From: Chamaelirium japonicum
Taxonomy: Eukaryota > Streptophyta > Magnoliopsida > Liliales > Melanthiaceae
Assembly (NCBI GenBank): GCA_947650365.1
Contig: OX393552.1
Span: 16,034,275 to 16,098,274, forward strand
DNA: 64,000 nt
Direction: 5' to 3'
Every line of letters starts with the position of its first letter. Position 1 is the first letter of the stretch. Below, in pieces: positions 34,738-46,619 of the stretch. A program made the position numbers and the translations under genes. The notes below the pieces were generated by a model, which was given only the letters and a program-made list of their open reading frames with translations, did not search any database and had not been told where the DNA came from.

Positions 34738-36680
34738 TGTTATAGCTCGTGTGTCCTCAGCGTGGATTTTTTATATTAACATTAATAAATATGCCTTTGG
34801 TTATTGCTTTAATTAAAATACTACTATGGTATATGTTAATACACATATAATAAAGGACCCTAGGGAACACAGTAGGCCACTTAGGCACATGGTGGATCTA
34901 TGCGTGGGAGACCTAGTGGACCAGTTATGTGTAGACCTAGAACTAGTTCACAACTTAGGTGATGCCGGTCGCTTCATCTAGAACAAGCTGTTGGCAGGTA
35001 GAGGATGTGGTGAAGTCTCCACCACGGGAACGCGGGATTCCTATTCACCTGACCAAGCACGATGATCGTGTTGAACATGAACCAAGACGGTGCATAGTTC
35101 AGTGATTCAGACACTGGTGCATAAATCGTCTTACTACTATAGATAATCTGTCCTTAACCCTGAGGGACCATGTACACTAGGCCAACCAATTGTGTGGTGC
35201 TTTGATGTGCCAACGTGTACGGACCTTCCATAGTCCAATACCACGGTATGTTGGGTTACCCGGCTGGCGCTTGAGTGACATGTAATCCCTACAGGTTATC
35301 CGACATCTAGTGTTGGATGGGTACATTTTGATGAGTCAATCTGTCCATACAATTAACCCAGGCCCGGTGGTTGTCAGTATGACTGACGATGTTCCAGATG
35401 CTAGGTATAGCACCGGAAGGTGTGTGGTGTTATAGATGACAAGTCATCAATTCCTAGTCAGATGATCGATCGGGATCTGACGGTGCTCCCCACCGCCCGA
35501 GTCGTATCATGGCACCAGTAATAGGAGGGACTAAGGATTATCAGAGTATAGTAGAGAACAGGGTTACGAGGGAGTAACATAAGTTTAGGATCACTAGAGT
35601 TCAACTCGCGTCGCACTCTGGGTGGCTATGCAGGTTAATCGGATTATGGCTGATTAACGGAACTTTCGGTGTGTCACCGAAACAGTTAATCAGGGATCCG
35701 GTTGGAGCTAGAGATCCCAAACCCTGAAGGTTCCACCTTATCGTTGCGTATACAAATATTCCCCGACCTGGTTGGATACGAAGTAGTGCGATGGAGCGTA
35801 AGCCCGGAGCCTAAGAACCTAATTCACATATATTAGGGGCTGTAGGGGTATTTTGGTAAATACTGAAATATGGCTTAGAACATATTGAATATGGATCTTA
35901 GAATGAGCGGAATAATTCCAAGAGCTCATAGGTGCTGACGGAACTCGATTCTGAGTAGCGCACCTCACTCAATCTCTCTTTCAGTTTTTCACTTTTTGTG
36001 AAGGGCGTTTTCGTCCAGAGTTCACGATAGACACTCTGAAACCCTAAAACCGACCCCTCCTCATCCTAATCTCATTAGGGCCGGCCCTAGCTTGTGCATG
36101 GCACTAGGAGATCGACCCTATATGTAGAATGGAGGGGGAGGGGCCGGCCTTTAGTGCTCCCCCACTCCAGAAAATCCGAACCTCTCCCCCTCTCCTCCTC
36201 TTTGTGGTTTTGGCCAAGGAAGAAAGAGGAAGAAGAAGGAAGAAGAAGGAGGAAGGAAGGAGAAGGAAGAAGAGAGAAAGAGAAGGAGGAGATCTACCAG
36301 CACGCCGTCGTCTTCGCAACGAATTCCTCCGTCGGCTCGTAATCCTTGCACTCAGAGACGGGATTTCGAGAATTCCTCAATTCGCAAAGGACAAGGTGCT
36401 ATCCGACAGCTTCCCTTGCGATTCAAGTGTGGTTCATCATCGTTCCGTTCTCTCCTGATCATAGAACCATAAGGTATGGTGATTCTAAACACCTAACTAG
36501 ATGCATGCATGTGTTCCGTAGATCGTAGTATGCCTCTAGGGTGTCCGCACATATGCTAAGATCATAGATTTGCATGTAGATTGTTTTGTAGAATTAATTA
36601 TAATGAAATATACACCATATGATCTTCGGATCTATCTTTTGCTTCCGCTGCGACTCTGATAAGCAGATCCAATTCCAACA
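34738..36680 (+). repeat. copia D 3' LTR
   Basis: The LTR is 1943 bases long, starts TGTTATAGCTC and ends AATTCCAACA. It is followed directly by the target duplication TTAAC. Confidence 0.93.
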
Positions 36681-36685
36681 TTAAC

Positions 36686-36926
36686 GACTTTGCATCTATG
36701 CTCACACCTACTTCGATTAATGGCGCGCTTGGTTCTTGGTTTCATCTTTGCTCGCACCCCTCGAGACCGAGGGTGCGCTTAACTTTCTCCTTTGCATTCA
36801 CACCAATTCGTGTGTTCCTTGTTATCTTTGCGAGGGTATGTTGACCGTCATTGTCGCTTCGAATTGTCACGTGTAAGTCTTTGGAATTTTGTTTATCTGG
36901 GTAATCTCGAGGCGTTCACACCAAGG
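36686..36926. other. H flank between copia D and copia E
   Basis: No gene is seen. The stretch contains loosely repeated motifs (TTTGCATCTATGCTCACACC, TTTGCATTCACACCAA, GAGGCGTTCACACCAA). Joined across D it directly follows the end of H's antisense gene (26859), so it is probably H 3' region. Confidence 0.4.
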
Positions 36927-39900
36927 GTTTGTTTTCCTTTTCGTTCTAGGAAATTGTGTACGAGCGAGCATTTGTTTGAAGCGTACTAGAGCTTTTTCGG
37001 GTACAGATTAAAGAGGAGGACTTGCCATGGAGATCCACCATCGGGAGGACGAGCAGAACCTTGGAGGATGATGGCGATCCGGCAAAGTGTACACGATGAC
37101 GGCAAAGAGCAGAAAGCGTCAGGAGATCGTATACAGAGACTTGCACCGGATCGAGGAACCTAGCGAAGGAGACAGAGAGCCTGTGATGTGCTAGTCAGGT
37201 TCAGGGGTCGGACCCTGAACTTGATTCAATCGTGTGGTTGTTTCTTTCTACTGTTCTTTATATTTCTGTAGAGAACCCGATGCGATAATTTGATAATCTG
37301 TGTTAGAGGGATGGCCTTTCCCCTCGGGTCCTAGAGACTTTATTATGATAGGATTCCACTAGTGACGCCTATTATTTAATTGACCCTTGATGATAGCAAG
37401 AATCTCTCACATTTGGTTATGCCACCATTAGGTCAACACCCGATTAGTCGGGTGTGCCTATTTGGCCAACATCGAAACCTAGAATGAGTTGGAATTCTAC
37501 TATGACATCATTCGTAAAATTTATAAGTAAGGCACAATGGTAGTGGAAGACCTTTACTGTCAGTCTGACCTTAGGCTAGGCTCTAGAGCATTAACGTGAT
37601 AGCTAGGTTTGCATAACATCGATGTTCTTGGGATATGTAATGTGATCCTTCAGTGGAGAAATCCACTCGAGATAGGGACTATGATATTCCGAGATAGATC
37701 AATGCTTCGCGAAAGGCTTGAAACATTAGTGGGAGCACGGTATGACCAGGGTCTAGTGTATAGGTTGTCATGACCTTAGTGTACACTCATACTTGCATTA
37801 AATAACCCTCAACTATAATAAGGGATGTGTAAGATGACTCATCGAGATCCTCTGGCCTCCATAACCAACTGCTTTGTGTCTGGGTGGAAGGGCGTAGCTC
37901 GACACCCCTTAGGGTAAAGGTTATGTTTTTTCATGCTAGACAACTTAGCGATCTCCTTAAGGATATGGCGGTTACGGGGCCATAAGAGCAGGGCTTTTTT
38001 CCTACCCTAGTGGGGGCCGCATGAACTCCCGTACCGTAATTGCTTAGGCTTGTGGGAAAGCATCCGAAGTTGACGTGAGGCATTCATTGCTTAGATAATG
38101 GGGATCACGTGGTACTGGCCAAAAAGACAACCATGGCCCATCAAAGTCCTTAGTTGGCAGATTTAGATAGGGTCAAGGAAAAGCCCGTGTAAGCGGATTG
38201 AAGCTGTATGATGCTCCCTAGGGCAGGTGTAGTTGATTCCGAGATCTTACATACATGGTTAATTAATCCATAGAGGTGTCTTCGCTGTGAGGGTAGCGCT
38301 GATATTTGGATATAATTAGCTTGTTTTAAAAATCTATAAAATAAGTTTTTTCTGCATTCATTTTCATTCAACCATATAGTTCCCCTATCCGTTATCCCAT
38401 AAGAGAACCAGTTATCATGTCTCTAACTACGTAGAGCGGAAGTGCTTTCTTTAGCTTATGCATAGGATAGTAAACATATATTGGCTTTCAATCTTAATAT
38501 CCTTGTAACAGACCTAACAGGTCCAGATATCACTAGGGCACTAACTAGGGCATATGACGACTAGCGAGAGTCTGAGGAGATGTGCAAGTTCTGTGTCATA
38601 GCAGACTTGAGGACAAATCCTTAGAAGCAAGTCAGAGATATGCCTGGTCTTCTCAAGTAAAGTTTTACTTGCATTAGATGTCTGGAAGGCGAAGTCAGTC
38701 GACTCATCGCCTTTTCACCAAGATACTTGTCGGTACCTAGATGTCTGAGGATATGCTTGTTCGGGAACATATACTTGAGTTCCAGATCGAACTAGATTCC
38801 AAAGACATAGTGCCAGATGACGAGGTAGTAGAAGATGTCTGTCTTGCATCCTTGTCTAGAACCTTCGAAGGCGTTGTCAGAGACTTTAGCTTTAACAAGC
38901 TAGAGATGACAAACATAGAACTTCTAAGGAAATTTCCAAGAGATAAAGGATGGGATCAAGATTAAAGGCAATGCCGTTAGTGCTTAACCTAGGTCTTCTT
39001 TAGAAGAACCTAAGGGAGTAACTTATCAGAGATCAAAAACTATTCTAGTGTAAAAACTGGTATGGACTCCTAAGTCTGGTAACGCTAAGGACGGAAGTGT
39101 TTTCGCTTTGGTAAGTATAGGGGATATTTGAAGATAGTGTATGGCCTCAGGATGTTAGGAGTTGAGTCGCTATCTAGTAGCAGTTATTATGCTTTTTGGA
39201 ATATAGACTTCGGGTCTATAGAGATTCAAGGAAAGCAAAAGACTACTTTATAGTGAAGTAATCCTAACATAGATACTGATGCCATAAGCCGCTGCGGAAG
39301 CTGTTAGATATGATTGTCTTAGTTTTTTCGAAACACGGATTTTGATTTTTAGAGATGTAATTATGTTTCCTTTTTGGTAAATAAAGTTTTTAGTTTTAGA
39401 CAGCACCGTAGGTGTGTATCTTAAACTGAATAGATAGCTTCATTACTAGAGGAATAGATCAGAATAATCTCTTTGTATTTAATCTTAATTCAGAAATAGA
39501 TTTCATGACAGCTACAGCGTCTAATTTAAATTCATCTAAATCCTTCAGAGAATCTATCCCATTTGTGACCCCTCTAATTTAGATATTTTGTCTCAGATAA
39601 ATTCAGAGGTAACAAAAGGCCGAGTTTCTGTTCATAGATTCATCGGAGATCTTTCTAACCTATGAGTGTAATCTGGAAGGCAGAATAACTAAAAGGGCCA
39701 CTAAGATATTGGAGTTAGTTAATTTTGATGTCTATGGTTTCAAGAGCGTCTAGACGATAGAAGACTCTTTGATTTAATCGAAGAAATAAGTCACTATCAG
39801 ACGAGTTCCATAGGATCCTGAGGGAGCATGGAATTATCTCCCAGTTAAATGCTCCAAGAATGACATGTCAGAATAAAGTCTCTGAGAGAAGGAATCGGAC

Positions 39901-42900
39901 CCTGTTTGACATGGTCCGAAGAAAGATGAATATTACCAAATGGACTACCCACCTTCTAGTGGGGTTGTACCTTAAAATAGTAGCTTACATCTGAAACTAT
40001 CTCTCATCTAGATCAGTGCCTCAGACCTATAGAGAGTTATCGTTTAAGCGATAGCTGACACTATAGGGTCTCGAGATATAGGGTTGTCTTGCACTTGTGC
40101 GAAAGGACGAGAGGGATGAGATAGAGATGAAGTTCCAGGTATATCTGTTTGTAGGTTACCCTAAAGAAGCATAAGGTGGACTGCTCTATGATCTTGAAGT
40201 TTGGAAGGTAATCGTTTCTACGAACACCATCTACCTAGACCAAGATTATATTATAGACCATAAGTTTACCGGTAAGGTAGTTCTGGGTAAACTACTGGGT
40301 ACTGGTAGAGAGTGCGTATCTGAAAACGTAGTGGGAATAGATGATACAAGAAACTAGTATACCAGATACTATAGAAACGATTCACTTTTGTAATACCACC
40401 ACCTCGTCATTGTGGGACCATCAAAGCTCCTGATAGATACTATGGAGAAACTTTGATAGTTAATCCAGAGTTTCAGGAGGATGATCCCTAGAGCTACGAA
40501 GAAGTAGTGGGAGCTTCCGACAGCTCTGACTGACAAAAGACCATGGAGACAAATTTGCATCAATTTCCCTTGGAATAGTCTTGACACTTATAGCATTATC
40601 ACCCTTCGGGGTATATGAGGTGTATAAGAAGAGCACCCGGTTAAGACTTAAGTAGCTAGATTAGTTGCCAAAGGAGAAGAGATTATATCAAAACCATCTC
40701 ACTGGTAGCTATGCCTAAGTCTATTTCGGATACTCTAAATTCATCGCAGTCCATTATAGTTGGGAGATCTGGCTAATGGATATCAAGACAGTTATTCCCT
40801 GACGGGAATTTGGAAAGAACATATGGATGATGCAGCCCTAGGGTTTGTGTCAGTAGGTTAGGAAGATATGGAATGCAAGTTGTAAATGTCCATTTATGGA
40901 TTGATGCAAGTATCCAGGTTGGAATATCTATTTTGATCAAGAAAATCCGCTCATACGGATTTGATCAGAATGATGATAAACCAAGTGGGTACAAGAAAGG
41001 TGAAAGAGCTACAAGGGTGTACGTAGTACTTTACGTTAATGATATCCTACTGATTGAAAATGATATAAGAATATTGTTTACAGTAAAGGTTTGTAGTTAT
41101 AACAATTCGATGTGAAAGACCCTAGTAAGACAAGTTATGCTCTGGGAATCAAGGTAACTCGAGATAACCAGAGCAAGATTCTCTTGCTGTCACAGGCTAC
41201 GCATGAAGATAAGATTTTAGCTAGATTCAGTTTACGAGGCTAGATATCTATTGCGCAGCAGGGTGCATGGGTCAGTTTCAGTCGAACCCGGGTCCAGATC
41301 ACTGGACTAAAGTAAAGGGTATACTCTGAAGTCCTCATCAAGTGAGGATTATGAGTTAGCTTGCACTTCATAGGTCCTGATATCGATTGGACACACATAG
41401 TCTGACTTTGGTGTCAGATGTACGTTCCAGAGAATCGATTTCAGTAATAGTTTTCATCTTGGGATTAGAAACGGTAGTTGGTAGAGTGTGAAGGAAGTGC
41501 ATCACAGACTCCACCATAAAGGCTTAGCATATTGTTGCGTGCGAGGTAGTATATCAGGTAGTAAGGCTTAGGAAGTTCTTAGAGAACTTAGGACGCGTAC
41601 CAGAGCCTCAGTTATCTGTTGTTGCAACAGAAGAGCGGTAAGCAAGGTCCAACGAGACTACACCACAATAAGGGAAAACCCATTAAGTATAAACTCCACT
41701 TGATCTGACAGTTATAGGAGGAAATGCAAGTAGCAGTACTGAGGTGGAATCTACAAACAATGTTACCAATTCATTTAAGGAATTCCTGCAAAGGCTTTTT
41801 GGTAGCATGTAGAAGCTACAGAGCTCAACACTGTTATACCTAGTTAGACCTAGTGGGAGATTGTTAGAATTGGTGAGGTCTACAGCTCGTAAAACCTATA
41901 GTTTAGCTATGTATGGTTGATAGTATAGGATTGCATATTGGTATATACCTTAGTACGTGTTCTGATTACAGAACAGAGAGCCATGGCTACATGGTAATTC
42001 ACTTGAGTGGGAGACTCAAGGGACTGGTCCCATAAAACCTAAATATGTTCGCAGCTCTGATTAGGGTTGGTCGCCCTATCAGAATAAGCTGTTGGGATGA
42101 CAGAGCGTGGGTGTCTCCACCACGGTCATTACTAGGTACAGTGTATGTGGCCGAACGGAACCAATACGGTGCATAGATCGGTGAGCAAACATCGGTGCAC
42201 TAAATCGTGTTTCTGTTTAGGGTAAAACGGTTCTAAATCCTGAGGAACCATGTCTGGTGGACTAACCAGTTGTGTGGTGATTTGGCGCACCAATGTGTGA
42301 GGATCCGTATACAGTGATCCAAAACCACAGTGTACTGGGTTATCCGGCTGGCGTTGCATCAGCATGTCACTCCTGTAGGCTATCCACACCCCTAACGAGA
42401 TGTGCGATTCTTGGTCTGACCTACGTCGTATTAAACCCTGGCCAGGTGGTCATCAGTTGGACTGGTGACGGATCCGGTTACTCATCAGAGTAATCGGAGG
42501 TATAATATATATGGTCAACCTAAAAGGAACCGAGTCATATGAGCACTCGAGTCTGACGGTATTCTATATCGCTCGAGTTGCATCATGGCACCTGATGGAG
42601 GGACAGCGGGTTTACCATACTAAACGGAGAGCAAGGGTATGAGGGAGAACATAGTAAGTCCGGGGGAATTGGAGTGTAGCCTGTGTCACACTCTGGGTGG
42701 CCACACAAGTTAACTCGGACTCAGAGGATCGATGGTACACTCAGGTAGTGTGTCGATCGAGTCTAAGTTGGAAGCTATGAACCCTGGTCCCTGAAGGTTC
42801 CACCTTATCGACATTATGTACGGTCTTAGTACCATCTCCTCGAAACATAGGACACGGTAAGAGGAAGCGAGTAGTCCAAGCCTACGCTCCATGAGTGCTC

Positions 42901-44175
42901 GTACTAGTGCACGGTAGATGCGTAGCTACGTATGTGCACTAAGGGGAAACCCTATGTTAGTGCAGAGACGCATGTAGCAATTCTTTGTCATAAGTGGACT
43001 TTGCCACATGGGTGCGATGCACCGGGACATGTTATGAGTTAACCAGTTGACTTCACTAAGGGCACCCTACGAGAACCTCAGAGAATAGTGAAAATCACTG
43101 GTGCACTTCACTTATGTGTGACTTGCAAAGTCTCGTACACGATGAACGACCAACTAGTAACATAAAGGCATTTTGGTCATATCATGCGTCACTGTGCACT
43201 AAGGGGGCTAGCCCTAAGTATTGGGAGACTGGTCAAGGTCGGCCCCATTGATTTCAAGAAGTTGTTGCCTCTAATGAAGGGGCCGGTCATGAGGCACAGA
43301 AAATGGGCTGGTTTTGATCGTTTTCAAAACCAAGGAAAAGATAGAGAAGAGATATATAGGGAGATGTTTGAATTAGTTGAACCTTATCCATACTAGCCTC
43401 ATCCATAAGGATAGGGCAGCCCTATATAAGAGAAATGGGGGAGAAAGGGGGCCGGTGATGACAAGCCTTAGGGCCGGCCATGCCATGGGGAAACCCTAGC
43501 CGCACCCTCTCCTCTCTTCTCTTTTTCTCTCTCGTCTCTCTCTCCCTCGCTTGCGCCATTAGATGGTGACTCGTCTTTCTCGCGTGGTGCTTTGTAGAAG
43601 GAGAAGGCTCATCGGATGGAGGCACTAAGAGATCCATCGACGAGGTGCCATGCATCGTGTGAGATTGGGTGAACTAGAAGACATCTCTCGCAAGCTTTTA
43701 CGGTCCAGAATCTGCACAAAAAATCAGCATTATTTCTGTGATTCAGGAAGCTACAGAAGTCCAAACGATGTGAAACTTGTTGTAAAAGTTGTGTCTCGAA
43801 GTTGGCTATTCGAGGTACGAATTTTAGCCCAATCCGAGTTCAGAACTGAAAGTTATGGCCATTGCACCGAAGCTATATCAAGCAAATCCGAGCCCGTCTC
43901 CATCGACAAAGAAGAAACTTGTTGCGGTGAAAGAATCCGCACGTAGGTATGATCTCTAACAAGTAGATCTAACATAGATAGAATATGCATGCATGCTAGA
44001 TTATTCTTTCGTGTTTGATCGATGTTAAGGATTCGCGTAGTTGCCATGCTAGATTCATACACGCACATGTAGATTGTTTCGATGAAAATTTTGATATGTA
44101 ATGCATACCACTCATGGTCTTCGGACCTATTCTTTGCTTCCGCTGTGGGCCTCTACCATGGATTTATTTCCAACA
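36927..44175 (+). mobile_element. copia E: second copy of the A family, without 5' LTR
   Basis: The sequence begins inside the leader at the point matching A's 4545 and runs parallel to A's interior to a single 3' LTR (41862-44175). The leader hairpin GTTCAGGG-GTCGGA-CCCTGAAC is at 37199-37220. Traces of gag (about 38741-38965) and reverse transcriptase (VNDILLIENDI, about 41035-41067) lie in the same places as in A. It is a dead partial element with tens of breaks. No target duplication can be tested because the left end is missing. Confidence 0.9.
41862..44175 (+). repeat. copia E 3' LTR
   Basis: The LTR is 2314 bases long, starts TGTTAGAATTGG, ends TTATTTCCAACA and has TATA box 43423-43430. 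It is clearly more diverged from both A LTRs than they are from each other, for example in the region before the TATA box. Confidence 0.92.
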
Positions 44176-44684
44176 GGATGCTAAGGTATCGAACCCCCAA
44201 GTTCTCATCTGCACGGCCTCAGGGGGATTCTAAGCCTTCAGGCCCCTCAGCTTTCAGCCCGGACGACCTGCAGGGGATGCTAAGGCACCAGACCCTCAGC
44301 TTCTCATCTGCACGGCCACAGGGGGGATGCCAAGGCATCAGGCCCCTTAGCCTTTGGTCTGCATCACGCTTTAGGCGATTATATCATATTTGACCTTGGC
44401 TTCTTCACCTCGATGGTCTCGTACCTTCATATCGCGTCGCTTCTGTTCCCCGAGGAAGTGTTCCGTCCTGATGCGATGGTTCGGTTCTCTAGCCCTGTCT
44501 TTTTCTCCGACTAACCGGCTATTAGTAGACTTTAGGCTGGGGTTATTTCTCATCATCGCTTTTGAGAACTTTTTGTATTCTTTAGATGTGGTCAGTCACC
44601 GTTCACTTCAGTTTCGTCAGAGGAGAGCACGTAATTGGACCAAGTCCGGTCCTCCGCCCTTGGCTGATCTCCTGGGGTCTCTTC
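44176..44684. other. H flank between copia E and gypsy G, with 50-base repeats
   Basis: About four imperfect units of roughly 50 bases begin with GGATGCTAAGG-like words at 44176, 44225, 44275 and 44326 and carry CTCATCTGCACGGCC blocks. No coding region is recognised. The last five bases, TCTTC (44680-44684), are G's target duplication. Confidence 0.55.
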
Positions 44685-45649
44685 TGTGGGTGCAAATTTT
44701 GGCAAGAAGTCTGCAAACAGCGGGACCCACCGGCCCTGCCTGGTGGGCCCCCGAAGACAACAGCGGGACCCACCGGCCCTGCCTGGTGGGCCCCCGAGTA
44801 CCACAGCGGGACCCACCGGCCCTGCCTGGTGGGCCCCCGAAGACAACAGCGGGACCCACCGGCCCTGCCTGGTGGGCCCCCGAGTACCACAGCGGGACCC
44901 ACCGGCCCTGCCTGGTGGGCCCCCAAGTACCATAGCGGGACCCACCGGCCCTGCCTGGTGGGCCCCCGAAGACAACAGCGGGACCCACCGGCCCTGCCTG
45001 GTGGACCCCCGAGTACCACAGCGGGACCCACCGGCCCTGCCTGGTGGGCCCCCGAAGACAACAGCGGGACCCATCGGCCCTGCCTGGTGGGCCCCCGAGT
45101 ACCACAGCGGGACCCACCGGCCCCGCCTGGTGGGCCCAAGAGCATGTGGAATCCCCCCAGGAGACGGTAGCGGGGTCCACCAGCTTTACCTGGAGGATCC
45201 CCAGATACGGCAGCAGAGACCGCTATTTACCCAGGAAATCCTCCCCAGAAATTCTATAAATAGCAGACCCTTCGATTGTAAAAGGGAACTTTCAGTTCTA
45301 AAAAACCAGAGCTCTGGGATTTCCAACTTCCCATCTTCCACCTCTCTTTGATCTTCTTTTTTCTTTCGAAGAGATCAGAGTGTTTTCAGTGATACTCGGC
45401 CTGTCGAGATCACTTCAACATAAGTGTTAGTGAATTCAGGTTGCTCCCTATAGCACGGAGACGTAGGCTTCGGCTGAACTCAGAGATCATATCTTGTGTC
45501 AACAATCTCTCTGATTGCATCTCTCTGTTTACATATCAAAGGCTTCAACTTCAATCAACAGATCGAACAACAATCTTCGACGTCAACTTCAATTTCAATT
45601 GACTAGTGCTGCGAGAGTCTTCGGGTCGGCACGAAGATTTTCCCCCACA
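44685..45649 (+). repeat. gypsy G 5' LTR
   Basis: Ten 43-base hairpin units start at 44722 and repeat every 43 bases to 45109. TATA box TATAAATA is at 45255-45262. Units alternate between CCCCGAAGACAACAG and CCCCGAGTACCACAG endings, unlike B and F. Confidence 0.94.
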
Positions 45650-45817
45650 GTTTGGCGTCGTCTGTGGGATCCGTTCAAAAAGCTCAATGTGCTCGATGAC
45701 AACATCGGATCAGTTGAGCAGACAACTGATCTTCAAAGTCAAACTTCTCAGCTCCCTCGGTTGAGCAGACAACCGAATGGACACGAGCGATCTGGTTGCT
45801 TCCTCCGCTTTCACTGA

Positions 45818-46315
45818 ATGGCGAAGACTCTATCAGGATCATCCAGAGGAAAGTTACTCACAACGACATCAGTTTCGACTCGAGACTCGCTCAATGAGTC
45901 GGCAGCTCAACTTCAATCCAACAAACCGCTCTTTCTAGACAATCCATCGTCGATATCTCCCATCGATATCCTAAGCCTTTCAAGTCTGACTCTCCTCCAA
46001 TCCCTACATTGGGGGTGAGGTTCGAAACGAAAAGGCTCACTTGAAGACTACAACAAGGTGATAGGCAAAAGTCCGAGGTGCACTGCTGCCTCAGCATTTG
46101 GCGAAGCCCAAGGAGACAGCCATGGCACTCGAATGCAAAGTCCGAGGCGCACTCGCTGCCTCGGCATTTGGCGAAGCCCAAGGAGACAGCTTTGGCACTC
46201 GAATGCAAACTAACTCCCAACTGGGAAGGAACCTACACCGTCGAATCTATCGCAAGCAAAGGATCTTATCGACTGATTTCGCCAAAAAGAGATAGATCTC
46301 CGTCTCTGATGTAAT
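45818..46315 (+). mobile_element. remnants of gag start and pol end in gypsy G
   Basis: 45818 begins MAKTLSGSSRGKLL, matching the start of gag in B (MARTKHQGQ) and F. 46204-46300 resembles the last part of integrase (NWEGTYTVESIASKGSYRL). A 67-base stretch is duplicated in tandem at about 46066-46205. This is a relic of the coding region, not a gene. Confidence 0.75.
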
Positions 46316-46410
46316 TTCTATGCTGAATAAAGATTGCTCTCAAACGTCTACTTGTCCGTTCAAATTCTGAGTTATGAGATAGCACAACTCTAAATTTCAA
46401 GCTACCAGGT

Positions 46411-46577
46411 CGTTTAACAAGTTTAGGGCCTCGTGTTGCGACACGACCCTTTACGTGCAAATGTTAAACGGTTTCGGGTTGTGAAACAGCACAACTCTCA
46501 ATTTCAAGCTACCAGGTCGTTTAACAAGTTTAGGGCCTCGTGTTGCGACACGACCCTTTACGTGCAAATGTTAAACG
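46411..46577 (+). repeat. hairpin array in gypsy G (2 units)
   Basis: Two nearly identical units (46411-46470 and 46518-46577) lie 107 bases apart. Each has outer arms CGTTTAACA/TGTTAAACG and inner stem TCGTGT-TGCG-ACACGA, six pairs. The loop is the same as in B and F; the stem sequence differs on both arms. Confidence 0.88.
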
Positions 46578-46619
46578 GTTTCGGGTTGTGAAACAGCACA
46601 ACTCTCAATTTCAAGTTAA

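Larger units (their letters stand above)
26865..36680 (+). mobile_element. copia D: better preserved long-LTR Ty1/copia element
   Basis: LTRs are 26865-28812 and 34738-36680, with target duplication TTAAC at 26860-26864 and 36681-36685. The primer site TGGTATCAGAGC is at 28815-28826 and the purine-rich tract AAGTGGGAGAT lies just before 34738. The interior holds a long leader, gag, protease, integrase, reverse transcriptase and RNase H in copia order. It looks structurally complete but is broken, with perhaps eight to ten breaks. LTR starts differ at about 7 % in the first 260 bases and less elsewhere. It is related to A and E in leader, coding traces and U3 motif; the lineage inside copia (perhaps Tork/Angela-like) is not certain. 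Confidence 0.94.

Noticed and set aside
44592-45351. Long overlapping open frames on both strands rich in Gly-Pro-Ala (also at 4630-5242, 16692-17054, 50158-50955, 54990-55327, 62991-63303)
   Set aside because: They follow the 43-base LTR repeat, which has no stop codons in several frames. They are not genes.
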